From an uncultured Pelagibacteraceae bacterium (GTDB lineage Bacteria; Pseudomonadota; Alphaproteobacteria; Pelagibacterales; Pelagibacteraceae), in contig CACFKO010000011.1 of NCBI GenBank assembly GCA_902566925.1, positions 1 through 30,380 of the forward strand: 30,380 nucleotides of DNA, in the 5' to 3' direction. The notes under the pieces were generated by a model that was not told where the DNA came from, searched no databases, and saw only the letters and a program-made list of their open reading frames with translations. Within the stretch, counting starts at the first letter, position 1; each line of letters opens with the position of its first letter. Below, piece after piece: positions 16,353-24,404 of this stretch. The position numbers were made by a program, and so were the translations under genes.

Positions 16353-17543
16353 ATGCTACTTATCAAATTTTTAAACAATTTATTTAAAAATGACGGTTTC
16401 TTATTAGAAGATGCCAATGGTAACGAACATATTATTGGCAAACCAATATCAGAAAATCCGATAAAAATGAAAATTCATGATAAAAAATTACATTACAAAT
16501 TACTTTTATACCCCGACCTTTATTTGGGAGAGGCATATACTGATGGAAAAATAACATTTAAAAAAGGAAACATAAGTGATTTTTTAGACTTGGCGCTTAA
16601 AAATGTTGGACGTAAAAAAACAAATGCTATAAGTGAATTTATTAATACAATAAGAGGTTCCTACCGCTATTTAACAAATTTTAATTTTATTAAAAAGTCT
16701 AAAATGAATGTTGCTCACCACTACGATATCTCAGATGAACTTTATTTTCTTTTTTTGGATCCGCTGAAACAATATTCATGTGCATATTTTAAAAATGAAA
16801 ATGATTCTTTAGAGGAGGCTCAAAAAAACAAAATAAATCACATAATAAAAAAATTGAATATTAAAGAAAATTCTAAAGTTTTAGACATTGGTAGTGGTTG
16901 GGGACATCTATCAATGGAAATTGCAAAGCAGGCTAAATGTCAGGTAACAGGAGTAACTTTATCCCAGAATCAATATGAATATAGCAAACAAAAAGCAAAA
17001 GAACTTAATTTGGGGAATCAGGTTCAATTTAAGTTGATGGATTATAGAGAAGTTTCCGAAAAATATGATCGAATAGTATCAGTCGGTATGTTTGAGCATG
17101 TGGGTAGAAAGTTTTACAAAACCTTTTTTAATAAAGTTTCTGAAATACTCAAGGATGATGGAGTAGCTCTTTTGCATACTATAGGGTCAGTAAATTCTCC
17201 TAGAAACCCTCAGCCCTGGATAACGCGTTATATTTTTCCAGGCGGATACACACCAAGCTTGAGTGAAGTAAGTGGCCCGATAGAAAAATCTGGCCTAATT
17301 TTATCAGATTTGGAGGTTTTAAGAATGCATTATGCCCACACTCTAAAAAATTGGAAAAATAGATTTAAAAAAAATAAAGAAAAAGTTTTAAAAATGTTCG
17401 ACGAAAGGTTTTTTAGAATGTTTGAATTTTATTTATCTTCTTGCGAAATGGCATTTAGACACGGAGATCAGGTTGTATACCAAATTCAACTTACTAAGAG
17501 GCTAAACACAGCACCTTCCACGAGAGACTATATTTACTCTTAA
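16353..17543 (+). CDS. cfa: Cyclopropane-fatty-acyl-phospholipid synthase
   Basis: Transfers a methylene group from S-adenosylmethionine to double bonds of membrane phospholipid acyl chains. The 396 residues match the family in length and order: an N-terminal lipid-binding domain (about 1-110), HHYDISDELYFLFLDP, QYSCAYFKNENDSLEEAQ, the SAM-binding glycine loop VLDIGSGWGHLS, GVTLSQNQYEY, SVGMFEHVGRKFY, HTIGS, FPGGYTPSLSE, and the closing CEMAFRHGDQVVYQIQL. It lies three bases behind the DapA-like gene. Some relatives make other methylated lipids, so cyclopropane formation is likely but not certain. Confidence 0.92.
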   Translation: MLLIKFLNNLFKNDGFLLEDANGNEHIIGKPISENPIKMKIHDKKLHYKLLLYPDLYLGEAYTDGKITFKKGNISDFLDLALKNVGRKKTNAISEFINTIRGSYRYLTNFNFIKKSKMNVAHHYDISDELYFLFLDPLKQYSCAYFKNENDSLEEAQKNKINHIIKKLNIKENSKVLDIGSGWGHLSMEIAKQAKCQVTGVTLSQNQYEYSKQKAKELNLGNQVQFKLMDYREVSEKYDRIVSVGMFEHVGRKFYKTFFNKVSEILKDDGVALLHTIGSVNSPRNPQPWITRYIFPGGYTPSLSEVSGPIEKSGLILSDLEVLRMHYAHTLKNWKNRFKKNKEKVLKMFDERFFRMFEFYLSSCEMAFRHGDQVVYQIQLTKRLNTAPSTRDYIYS

Positions 17544-17568
17544 GTTGCTGCTATTAATAAAATAGCGC

Positions 17569-18651
17569 ATGAAAAAAAAGAGAAAGAAAAGAAAAGTAAG
17601 AAGAAAAGCTAGAATACAAATAAGGAAGCAACGAATATATAGGAAGGCTAAAAAGTCATCTAAAAGAGAAAAAAAATCAAAAAAGACAAAAAAACTAAGA
17701 ATATCACTCAAAAAGCTGAAAGCAGCAACTTTTGTAAAGGCTATCAAACCAAAGTTTAAATTTAGTTTTAAGAGTTTATTAAAAAAAATTATTTCACCAT
17801 TAATTAAAGAGCTTAAAAATTTAAAGAAAAGTAGAGAAAGGTTAGAGCTAAAAAAGAAACAAGATTTTCAAAAGCAAAAAAAACTACAATCCTCACTGAG
17901 AAAAGAACTTTTGAAAAAGGAGATAAGAGAGGAAAAGGCACTTGCCAAAACCAGAGCAGCAGAACTTAAAAGTTTTTTAAGGGACGAACAAAAAGCTATT
18001 AGAGAGAAGGAAAAGGAAAAGCAAAGAAAGTTTTTGGAAGAAGTTAAGTTAGAAAAGACCTTGGAGCGTTTCAGAGCCCGAGAGAATGAGGAAATCAAAG
18101 CTATCGAAAAGTACACTTTGAATATTGAAAAAGAGGATTACAAAGCTTTTCAACAAAGAATAGATCAAGTTAGAGAAAAGTACAGAGCTCTCAGAAATGA
18201 AAGGTTAAGAAAAAGAGTTGAAGAGCTAGGAGTAATTCTTTCAGATCAAGCCAGTGTTGAGGAAATAAGACAAAAAGAGAAAGAGTATATTGAGAGAAGA
18301 GAATTAATTGAAACAAGTTTAGAGAGTTTTACAAGAAGTGCTATTTCTCTTGTTTACCAAATCAACAAAAGATATTTACCAAAGAATGCTGACCTAATAA
18401 GAGTAATCAATCTCGTTTATGAGCAGTCGGAAATAATTATTCGAGAAGACCAAGAGCAAAATGAAAATTTTTTAATATTAATTTATGTTAAGGATCAGGA
18501 TGCAAAAAAAGAGATTATAGTAGAAGACAAGATTAAAAATGAAACTCGAGAATATAATCTAAATAGTATATTTAAGTTTGGAGATGATTTAACAGATAGT
18601 TTAATTTTATACCTAGAGAGAATTAGAGAAAGAATTAAAAAAGCTAGTTAA
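17569..18651 (+). CDS. Highly charged coiled-coil protein of unknown function
   Basis: I do not recognise a family. The 360-residue protein has three parts. Residues 1-50 are extremely basic (30 of 50 are Lys or Arg). Residues about 55-85 form an amphipathic, partly hydrophobic stretch (FKFSFKSLLKKIISPLIKEL). Residues about 85-255 are an almost continuous charged helix with Lys/Glu/Arg heptads, a probable coiled coil. From about 260 the sequence becomes normal: SAISLVYQINKRYLPKNADLI, then beta-like ENFLILIYVKDQD and a final FGDDLTDSLILYLERIRERI helix, suggesting a small alpha/beta domain. No signal peptide is seen. A nucleic-acid or membrane-surface binding scaffold is conceivable. It starts 26 bases after cfa and overlaps the convergent hydrolase gene by eight bases. 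Confidence 0.7.
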   Translation: MKKKRKKRKVRRKARIQIRKQRIYRKAKKSSKREKKSKKTKKLRISLKKLKAATFVKAIKPKFKFSFKSLLKKIISPLIKELKNLKKSRERLELKKKQDFQKQKKLQSSLRKELLKKEIREEKALAKTRAAELKSFLRDEQKAIREKEKEKQRKFLEEVKLEKTLERFRARENEEIKAIEKYTLNIEKEDYKAFQQRIDQVREKYRALRNERLRKRVEELGVILSDQASVEEIRQKEKEYIERRELIETSLESFTRSAISLVYQINKRYLPKNADLIRVINLVYEQSEIIIREDQEQNENFLILIYVKDQDAKKEIIVEDKIKNETREYNLNSIFKFGDDLTDSLILYLERIRERIKKAS

Positions 18652-19726
18652 CAAGATCTTCTAATTTTTTAATCTCGCCAATTTTAAATGTAATAGCATC
18701 TTCTTTTCTAAATCCAAATTTTTCAGCATTTGCTTTAAATCTAACTGGAGGTTCCCAAATTGGTTCCAGACTTAAAATTGCAGTGCCCCAATGCATTCCA
18801 ACTACTTTTTTAACTTTTAAGTCTCTCATCAATGACAAAAGTTCTTCAGGGTTTGCATGAGCTGTGGATTTGTCTTTTACGTTAACAATTGGAAAGAAAT
18901 TGTAAGCGCCAATATTTCCAAAACCTAAATCGATTGGACCAAATTTTTCCCCTAAATCTTTATAAAAGGGTGCAGGTCCAGTATCACAGGCAAAAAAGAT
19001 TTTTTTCCCTTTGTATTCGATTAAAAAACTTCCCCAAAGACTTCTGTTATTGTTTCCATCTCCCCAAATCCAACGTTTACTCCAATGTTGTGCTGGAAGC
19101 ATTGTTATCGTGACATCATCATTAATTTTAATTTTATCAAACCAATCCATCTCTTTAACTGTATCTTTTTTATATCCATTTCTGGTGAAATATTTGCCAA
19201 GTTTTAGAGGCACTAGGACTTTAGCATCTTTATAAGGAAAATTTTTTATTGTACGTATACTCATGTGATCGTAATGATTGTGACTAAGTAAAAATAAATT
19301 TATTTCAGGAAGTTCTTTTAGAGTTAAAGGGGAATCTACAAATTTTTTTGGTCCAAAAACTAATGGACCATAGTTTTTTTCAAAAACTGGATCAGTGATA
19401 ATAGTAGTGTCTCCAAGTTTTATAATAAAGCTGGCATGATCAAGCCACATAACATATGAGTCCGATTTATGTTTTTCAAGATTTTTTAAAACTAATTCTT
19501 TATCAATTACATGTTCAGGTGGATAATCAATCTTAAGTTTCTTTTTTTCTTCTCTAAAAACTTTCCAATTCCATTTAAAATTAGGATCCCTTTTTGGACC
19601 TCCTTCAAGGTTTCTGAAGGCATGTAATTTTCCATCTTTGTAAATATGGTGATATGGTTTTTTATTCATTGCGCTTAAATTATTAAAAGAAAAAAAGAGA
19701 AGTATAAATAGGAAATATTTTATCAT
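18644..19726 (-). CDS. Secreted metallo-beta-lactamase-fold hydrolase (NAPE-PLD/UlaG-like)
   Basis: A 360-residue protein with an N-terminal signal peptide (IKYFLFILLFFSFNNLSA), so it is probably periplasmic. The MBL fold is clear: WLDHASFIIKLGDTTIITDPVF, the metal motif LLSHNHYDHMS (HxHxDH), MLPAQHWSKR, the Asp of FACDTGPAP, and MHWGTA near the end. The WLDHAS...TDPV pattern and the HWSKR segment are those of the NAPE-hydrolysing phospholipase D-like branch, so a phosphodiester or lipid substrate is plausible. Its ATG overlaps the stop of the 33-residue peptide gene upstream (ATGA). Confidence 0.87.
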   Translation of the reverse strand: MIKYFLFILLFFSFNNLSAMNKKPYHHIYKDGKLHAFRNLEGGPKRDPNFKWNWKVFREEKKKLKIDYPPEHVIDKELVLKNLEKHKSDSYVMWLDHASFIIKLGDTTIITDPVFEKNYGPLVFGPKKFVDSPLTLKELPEINLFLLSHNHYDHMSIRTIKNFPYKDAKVLVPLKLGKYFTRNGYKKDTVKEMDWFDKIKINDDVTITMLPAQHWSKRWIWGDGNNNRSLWGSFLIEYKGKKIFFACDTGPAPFYKDLGEKFGPIDLGFGNIGAYNFFPIVNVKDKSTAHANPEELLSLMRDLKVKKVVGMHWGTAILSLEPIWEPPVRFKANAEKFGFRKEDAITFKIGEIKKLEDLVN

Positions 19727-19824
19727 TCGGTGTCTTCTTTATCGTGTTTTGATTTAAAATTCACGATTAAAAAAGACACCAAAAATGCGACACATCCAAG
19801 CAGTAAAAGACCAATAGTTATCAT
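19723..19824 (-). CDS. 33-residue single-pass membrane peptide
   Basis: A minus-strand ORF from the ATG at 19824-19822 to the TGA at 19725-19723. The translation has a hydrophobic helix (ITIGLLLLGCVAFLVSFLIV) followed by a charged tail (NFKSKHDKEDTE). The stop overlaps the hydrolase start in the ATGA arrangement used repeatedly in this genome for coupled genes, which supports translation. The N-in topology is inferred from the charged C-terminal tail. No family is recognised. It fills most of the otherwise empty 118-bp gap between the lipoprotein and hydrolase genes. Confidence 0.5.
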   Translation of the reverse strand: MITIGLLLLGCVAFLVSFLIVNFKSKHDKEDTE

Positions 19825-19844
19825 CTTTTAAAAACTGTGCTTAA

Positions 19845-20057
19845 TTAGGATTTTTTAGCTACTTTAGGGCAGTTATCTTTTGAAATTCTTTTTCCAAAAG
19901 CGTCATCACTCATAGTTCTATCTACAGACCATATGAATGATTTTTCGTAAGCACCAGTTAACTTATCAGGATTTGTACATTTAGTACCCAAAACGTAACG
20001 GTTACTACAGTTTGCTAGAAACAATCCACATACTAAAACGATTATAATATTTTTCAT
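19845..20057 (-). CDS. Small lipoprotein of unknown function
   Basis: 70 residues with a lipoprotein signal (KNIIIVLVCGLFL) and the lipobox LANC (Cys17). The mature part is about 53 residues with two further Cys (GTKCTN, KDNCPKV), which may be bridged in the periplasm, and a central AYEKSFIWSVDRTMSD. I do not recognise the family. It lies 20 bases before the 33-residue peptide on the same strand and 54 bases after the TauD-like gene, so it may begin the short lipoprotein-peptide-hydrolase unit. Confidence 0.65.
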   Translation of the reverse strand: MKNIIIVLVCGLFLANCSNRYVLGTKCTNPDKLTGAYEKSFIWSVDRTMSDDAFGKRISKDNCPKVAKKS

Positions 20058-20111
20058 ATTTATAGATTTAAATATAATTTTTGTTTTAAGAGAGGCTGAA
20101 TTTTGTTTTTT

Positions 20112-20909
20112 TTATGCGTCTAAAATAATTCTGTGCATCATTCTTCTTCCCTGGAAAGGTGTTGCTGAATGAATGACTGAGTGATTATCCCAAATAACTA
20201 TAGTATTTTTTTCCCAAAAAAAACTATTTTGAAACTCTTTTTTCGTTTGATGGTTGAATAAAAATTTCAAGAGATCTTTAGACTCTTCCTCGTCTAAGTT
20301 TTTTATGGCAATTGTGTGACCTGGACTTAGATAAAGTGTTTTTTTATTTCCAACCATTCTTACTATTGGGTGTTCTGCAATAAAATCTTTCGACTTTCCG
20401 GTTCCTCTCTCAGCTTCTCTTTCTAGCCTCGTGACTGATATAGGTCCTGCTGAACTAAAAATACCAATCAGATTTTCGATTTTATCTTTAGTCTCTTGGT
20501 CTAGAGCTTCATAAGATGCTAATTGTGAGGCAAATAGTGTTTGACCTTGATCTTTTTTTACTATTTTACCCATAAGGCAGGTATATTTTGGTGTTTCGTC
20601 TAGATAACTGCTGTCAGTGTGCCATCCTTCACCATAAGATTTTCCTTTATCGCTCTCTTTTCTTTCAACGACAGTGATACCTTTATAATTTTCCAAGTCT
20701 TTTAACATCGGGTACTCTTTAATTCTCCCCAGTTGTTCTGCAAATCTCAAATATTCCCCGGGCTCTAAATCTTGGTTCCTAAAACAAACAAAACCAAAGT
20801 TATTTAGTGTTTTTTTGATTTGAGTAATAATTTTTGGTTCTATTAATTTAAGATCGTAAGAGATGGAAGCGCCGATATTGTTTTTAAATGGCTCTACTTT
20901 TATATTCAT
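20112..20909 (-). CDS. TauD/TfdA-family Fe(II)/2-oxoglutarate dioxygenase
   Basis: A 265-residue non-heme iron oxygenase. The metal triad is visible: His and Asp in GWHTDSSYLDETP and the distal His in DNHSVIHSATPF, followed by GRRMMHRIIL with the Arg that binds 2-oxoglutarate. The family hydroxylates sulfonates (taurine), carboxylic acids, herbicides or methylated amines; the substrate here is unknown. I start it at the ATG at 20909, which shares one base with the stop of the DUF3047 gene (TGATG); a GTG three bases upstream is the alternative. The tight junction ties the two genes functionally. Confidence 0.88.
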   Translation of the reverse strand: MNIKVEPFKNNIGASISYDLKLIEPKIITQIKKTLNNFGFVCFRNQDLEPGEYLRFAEQLGRIKEYPMLKDLENYKGITVVERKESDKGKSYGEGWHTDSSYLDETPKYTCLMGKIVKKDQGQTLFASQLASYEALDQETKDKIENLIGIFSSAGPISVTRLEREAERGTGKSKDFIAEHPIVRMVGNKKTLYLSPGHTIAIKNLDEEESKDLLKFLFNHQTKKEFQNSFFWEKNTIVIWDNHSVIHSATPFQGRRMMHRIILDA

Positions 20910-21526
20910 CACTCACTACTAAAATAGATATCCCTGTAATATGCAATAATTTTTTGTTTGGAGTTATTTGAGTCAGAAAATACAGCAATAAAGTTTGTAA
21001 AAGAAATTCCGTGTGTTTTTTCAAGCAATTCCTTTACATTTATCTTTCGAGTATGCCATTTTCCACTTTTGTCGTTTGAAATTACGTAATCTCTGCTTCC
21101 TTTTGTCCAAGGACTTTGTTGAAGAAATCCCTCTTCTAAAAAAGAGGAGTGGGCTAAGCTAACTAATTTAGACCCAATCTTTTTGCCGTGTCCTACCATC
21201 ACCCTTGCCGTCCAATCATGCCCATCTTTAGTTTTTTGATCAATATTGTCAAAATCCTTTTCGATTTTAAAAGTGATATTTAAAAAAGGCATTTCTTTAA
21301 GAAGTTGTTTATCTATTTCCATACCAAGCCCTGTTGCGGTTCCATCAGCTTCAGCCTTTAAAAACCAACCTTTATTATCTTTTCCATTGGTGTAAGCAGT
21401 TTTTTTTCCAAAACCTCTTTTTTTAAGTAACTTCATACCCTCGTCACTAAAATCGATTCGAAATTCTTTCGCGTTAGCCGACAAACAAATTAAAAACAGA
21501 GCCAGAAAGTAAGAAAATATTCTCAT
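20909..21526 (-). CDS. Exported DUF3047-family protein
   Basis: 205 residues with a signal peptide (IFSYFLALFLICLSANA, cleavage likely after ANA). The body fits DUF3047: GWFLKAEADGTATGLGMEID, then PFLNITFKIEKDFDN, a DGHDWTARVMV segment equivalent to the DDFxARVYV strand of the family, and a C-terminal INVKELLEKTHG plus ISFTNFIAVFSDSNNS. The family is periplasmic, beta-rich and uncharacterised. It precedes and touches the TauD-like gene, so both are probably made from one message. It diverges from rmuC with 58 bp between starts. Confidence 0.8.
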   Translation of the reverse strand: MRIFSYFLALFLICLSANAKEFRIDFSDEGMKLLKKRGFGKKTAYTNGKDNKGWFLKAEADGTATGLGMEIDKQLLKEMPFLNITFKIEKDFDNIDQKTKDGHDWTARVMVGHGKKIGSKLVSLAHSSFLEEGFLQQSPWTKGSRDYVISNDKSGKWHTRKINVKELLEKTHGISFTNFIAVFSDSNNSKQKIIAYYRDIYFSSE

Positions 21527-21584
21527 TAATATTAGTATTTAAATTAAAATTTGTTTTTTAGCAAATAAACCATATATTCATAAG

Positions 21585-22616
21585 ATGGATTCGCTAATTA
21601 TAATACTAATAGTCGTTCTGATAGCACTCAATATTGGTGTTGCTTTGTTTTTGTTAAAAAACAAACAAGAAAAAACAGAAAATCCAACACAATCATTGAA
21701 GGATGAGTTTAATACCTTCAAGGAGTCATTTAGTCAATCTTTCGGTCATTTGTCCAAAGATATAGCAAGAGACATGACAGGGGCTTTAACAAGGGTAGAT
21801 GAAAAAGTAGGAGTATTTAATAAACAGGTTGAGGCTTTAAATAAAAGCCAAGATAGTTTTAGCAGAATTCTTGCCGGTGTGAAACAATATGGAGTTCTGG
21901 CGGAATTTTCCCTAGCCTCACTTTTAAAAGATTTATTACCTACATCTCAATATATTGAGAATGTAAAAATGAAACCAGAGGAAACAGGAGACACGGTTGA
22001 GTTTGCTATTAAACTTCAAGACGTTTTAGTTCCTGTAGATAGTCATTGGCCAATTGAAAAATTTAAAGAGATAGATAACGCCTATCAATCAAAGGACAAA
22101 GAAGCTTTGGCAGAAGCTAGAAAAGACTTGGCAGCTGCATTCAGATCTAAGGCTAAAACAGTTAGTTCCAAATACATTGCACCACCAAAGACAACAGATT
22201 TTGCAATCATATATGCTCCAACAGAAGGATTATTTGCTGAACTTTCAAGTTATAGAGATCCGAAAACTAAAGAACTATTACTTGAGGAGCTCAGAACAAA
22301 ATACAAAATTACAATTGCAGGGCCAAATACATTATCTGCTCTCTTACAGTCATACCATCTAGGTTTTCAAACGCTAAAAGTTCAAAAACATGCAACACAG
22401 ATTTATAACGATCTAAAACTTATCTCTAGAAGATTTGAAAAGCATTTTGATGGAATTGTAGATTTAAGAAAAAAATTAGAACAGGCTGTGACTACAACAG
22501 ACAATTTTGGTAGGGATGCACGCTCTATAATGAATACTCTGAATAACATTAAAGATCCAGAAATAGTTAAAGAGACAGTTGAAGAAAATTCTGATAAAAT
22601 TAAAGCCTTTAAGTAA
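21585..22616 (+). CDS. rmuC: RmuC-family DNA recombination protein
   Basis: A 343-residue protein with an N-terminal membrane helix (SLIIILIVVLIALNIGVALFLL), a coiled-coil region (about 40-100), and the RmuC nuclease-like domain: VKQYGVLAEFSLASLLKDLLP, VPVDSHWPIEKFKEI, FAIIYAPTEGLFAEL and AGPNTLSALLQSYHLGFQTL (each partly quoted). RmuC limits rearrangement at inverted repeats in E. coli. In most relatives the core reads D-[SA]-K; here it is D-S-H, so the presumed catalytic Lys is missing. sbcB follows after 13 bases, giving a DNA-processing pair. Confidence 0.9.
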   Translation: MDSLIIILIVVLIALNIGVALFLLKNKQEKTENPTQSLKDEFNTFKESFSQSFGHLSKDIARDMTGALTRVDEKVGVFNKQVEALNKSQDSFSRILAGVKQYGVLAEFSLASLLKDLLPTSQYIENVKMKPEETGDTVEFAIKLQDVLVPVDSHWPIEKFKEIDNAYQSKDKEALAEARKDLAAAFRSKAKTVSSKYIAPPKTTDFAIIYAPTEGLFAELSSYRDPKTKELLLEELRTKYKITIAGPNTLSALLQSYHLGFQTLKVQKHATQIYNDLKLISRRFEKHFDGIVDLRKKLEQAVTTTDNFGRDARSIMNTLNNIKDPEIVKETVEENSDKIKAFK

Positions 22617-22629
22617 GTAAATTTCCCAA

Positions 22630-24048
22630 ATGTCAAATTTTGTATTTTATGATTTCGAAACCAGTTCATCCAATAAACAATGGGGCCAAATTATAGAAGT
22701 CGGCGCAATACTAGTTGATGATCAATTAAATGAATTAGATAGATTTGACTCAAGATGCAGATTATCGCCTGGAATCATTCCAGAGGCGATGTCCTTAATT
22801 GTGAGCAACACTACTCCAAAAAAATTAAAAGAAACTAATCTTTCACATTATGAAATGGTTAGACAGTTAGTTGAAAAATTAAAAAGCTGGGGGAAAGTCA
22901 CATATATCGGCTGGAACAACATAGAATTTGATCAAATTTTTTTGAGAAATACATTGTTTCAAAATTTATATTATCCTTTTGCTTCAACAACTAATGGAAA
23001 CAAAGAAGGTGATCTGCTTAATTTGGCAAGGGCAGCAAATCTCTATTATCCAAATACATTGAAGAATGCGACTAATAAGAAAGGAAATTTAGAGTACAAA
23101 CTAGATACCATGGCCCCCCTCAATGGAATTAAACACGCAGCTCACACTGCAATAGGTGATTGTAGCGCAACATTAGAGATTGCTAAGATAATAAAAAAGA
23201 AAGCTCCTAGTGTTTGGGAAAGTAGTCTTTTGACCTCAAATAAAGAGGAAAGCTTAAAAATAATTAAAAATGAAAAACTTTTTTGTGCTAATGAATTTTA
23301 CTATGGAAAGGTCGTTCCTTTTGTTCAAACCTTTGTCTGTCAGCATCCAGTTTACCAGTGGCCCAAAACATTTGATTTAAAACATGATCCATATATTTAT
23401 ATGAATATGCCAATTCAAGTCTTAAAAGAAGAATTAAAAAAATCTCCCAAGGTTTTGAGAACATGTCGCCATAATAAACATCCTATTGTTATGAACCCTT
23501 CTTATATTGAACATTTTGAAGAATATAAAATGATAGGAATTAATAAACTTAAAGAAAGAGCGGATATTGTTAGAAAAAATAAAAAATTTTCAGAAAAAGT
23601 TGAAGTAATTTTAAGAGATGAAGCTCAAGAAAAAGTTGAAACACAATCACAGGAGGATCTTTGCGAAGAAGAAAGTCTTTACAATTTTCCCCCGTCTGAA
23701 GATAACAAAATTCTGCCAGGCTTTCATGAAGTAGATTGGGATAAAAAACTTTCCTATTTAGAAAAATTTAAAGACAAAAGATTCCACTATTTTGGAAAAA
23801 AACTACTTTATCAAGAAAAGCCCGATCTTTTATCTAAAGAAGATTATGATGAAATTCATGGGACAATTGTAAAAAGAGTTCTTTCCACAACAGATGATAA
23901 AAAATGGAATACAATTCCAAGAACTTATAAAGAGATAGATGATTTGAGAGTAAAGTTTGAAAAGAAAAAAGATAACGACAAACTTAAAATGTTAGAGGAG
24001 ATTAACGCGTACGTTGAAGAATTAGAAAAAGTTTACTCTCGTGCGTAG
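22630..24048 (+). CDS. sbcB: Exodeoxyribonuclease I
   Basis: A 3'-5' exonuclease acting on single-stranded DNA in recombination and mismatch repair. The 472 residues equal the E. coli length of about 475. The DEDDh catalytic core is visible: FYDFETSSSNKQWGQIIEVGAI (Asp, Glu), GWNNIEFDQIFLR (Asp), and HAAHTAIGDCSATLEIAKII (His and Asp). The C-terminal half carries the ExoI SH3-like and helical regions with FHEVDWDKKLSYLEKFKDKR. It lies 13 bases behind rmuC. The end of the gene directly precedes the trxA promoter candidate. Confidence 0.9.
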   Translation: MSNFVFYDFETSSSNKQWGQIIEVGAILVDDQLNELDRFDSRCRLSPGIIPEAMSLIVSNTTPKKLKETNLSHYEMVRQLVEKLKSWGKVTYIGWNNIEFDQIFLRNTLFQNLYYPFASTTNGNKEGDLLNLARAANLYYPNTLKNATNKKGNLEYKLDTMAPLNGIKHAAHTAIGDCSATLEIAKIIKKKAPSVWESSLLTSNKEESLKIIKNEKLFCANEFYYGKVVPFVQTFVCQHPVYQWPKTFDLKHDPYIYMNMPIQVLKEELKKSPKVLRTCRHNKHPIVMNPSYIEHFEEYKMIGINKLKERADIVRKNKKFSEKVEVILRDEAQEKVETQSQEDLCEEESLYNFPPSEDNKILPGFHEVDWDKKLSYLEKFKDKRFHYFGKKLLYQEKPDLLSKEDYDEIHGTIVKRVLSTTDDKKWNTIPRTYKEIDDLRVKFEKKKDNDKLKMLEEINAYVEELEKVYSRA

Positions 24049-24083
24049 TTGACATTTTTAAAAAAAACTTTATTTATAAATTT
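24049..24083 (+). promoter_or_regulatory. Candidate sigma70-type promoter of trxA
   Basis: A full-consensus -35 hexamer TTGACA (24049-24054) begins right after the sbcB stop. The best -10 is TATTTA (24071-24076, spacing 16) or ATTTAT (24072-24077, spacing 17). A start 7-8 bases further on falls at or next to the trxA ATG at 24084, so the message may be leaderless. No Shine-Dalgarno-like sequence is present before the ATG, which agrees with this. Confidence 0.5.
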
Positions 24084-24404
24084 ATGGCCACAAAAAAAGT
24101 AACCGATGAAAGTTTTGAATCAGACGTAATCAAATCACAAAAACCAACCATCGTGGATTTTTGGGCAGAGTGGTGTGGTCCGTGTAAACAGATCGGCCCA
24201 ATTCTTGAGGAGATCTCTGATGAGATGTCGAACGAAGTCGTAATTGCAAAACATAATATCGATAATGAACCAAATACTCCGACGAAATATGGAATTAGAG
24301 GAATTCCAACAATGCTTTTATTTAAATCTGGAGAACTTAAAGCAACAAAAGTTGGTGCTACTACAAAATCAAATATTGTTTCTTGGATTAAGGAAAATAT
24401 TTAA
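24084..24404 (+). CDS. trxA: Thioredoxin
   Basis: A 106-residue dithiol reductant for MsrA, ribonucleotide reductase and other cytoplasmic enzymes. The active site WAEWCGPCK with the buried Asp of IVDFWAEW, the cis-Pro of IRGIPTMLLFKSGE and the family length are all present. In many Alphaproteobacteria trxA stands beside folC in the same block; here it is convergent with folC, with a four-base overlap of the 3' ends. msrA, a thioredoxin client, is elsewhere in the window. Confidence 0.97.
   Translation: MATKKVTDESFESDVIKSQKPTIVDFWAEWCGPCKQIGPILEEISDEMSNEVVIAKHNIDNEPNTPTKYGIRGIPTMLLFKSGELKATKVGATTKSNIVSWIKENI

Noticed and set aside
19741..19767. Inverted repeat ATCGTG...CACGAT, possibly an operator or terminator
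   Set aside because: It lies inside the coding end of the 33-residue peptide, has a 15-base AT-rich spacer and no U-tract; chance is sufficient.
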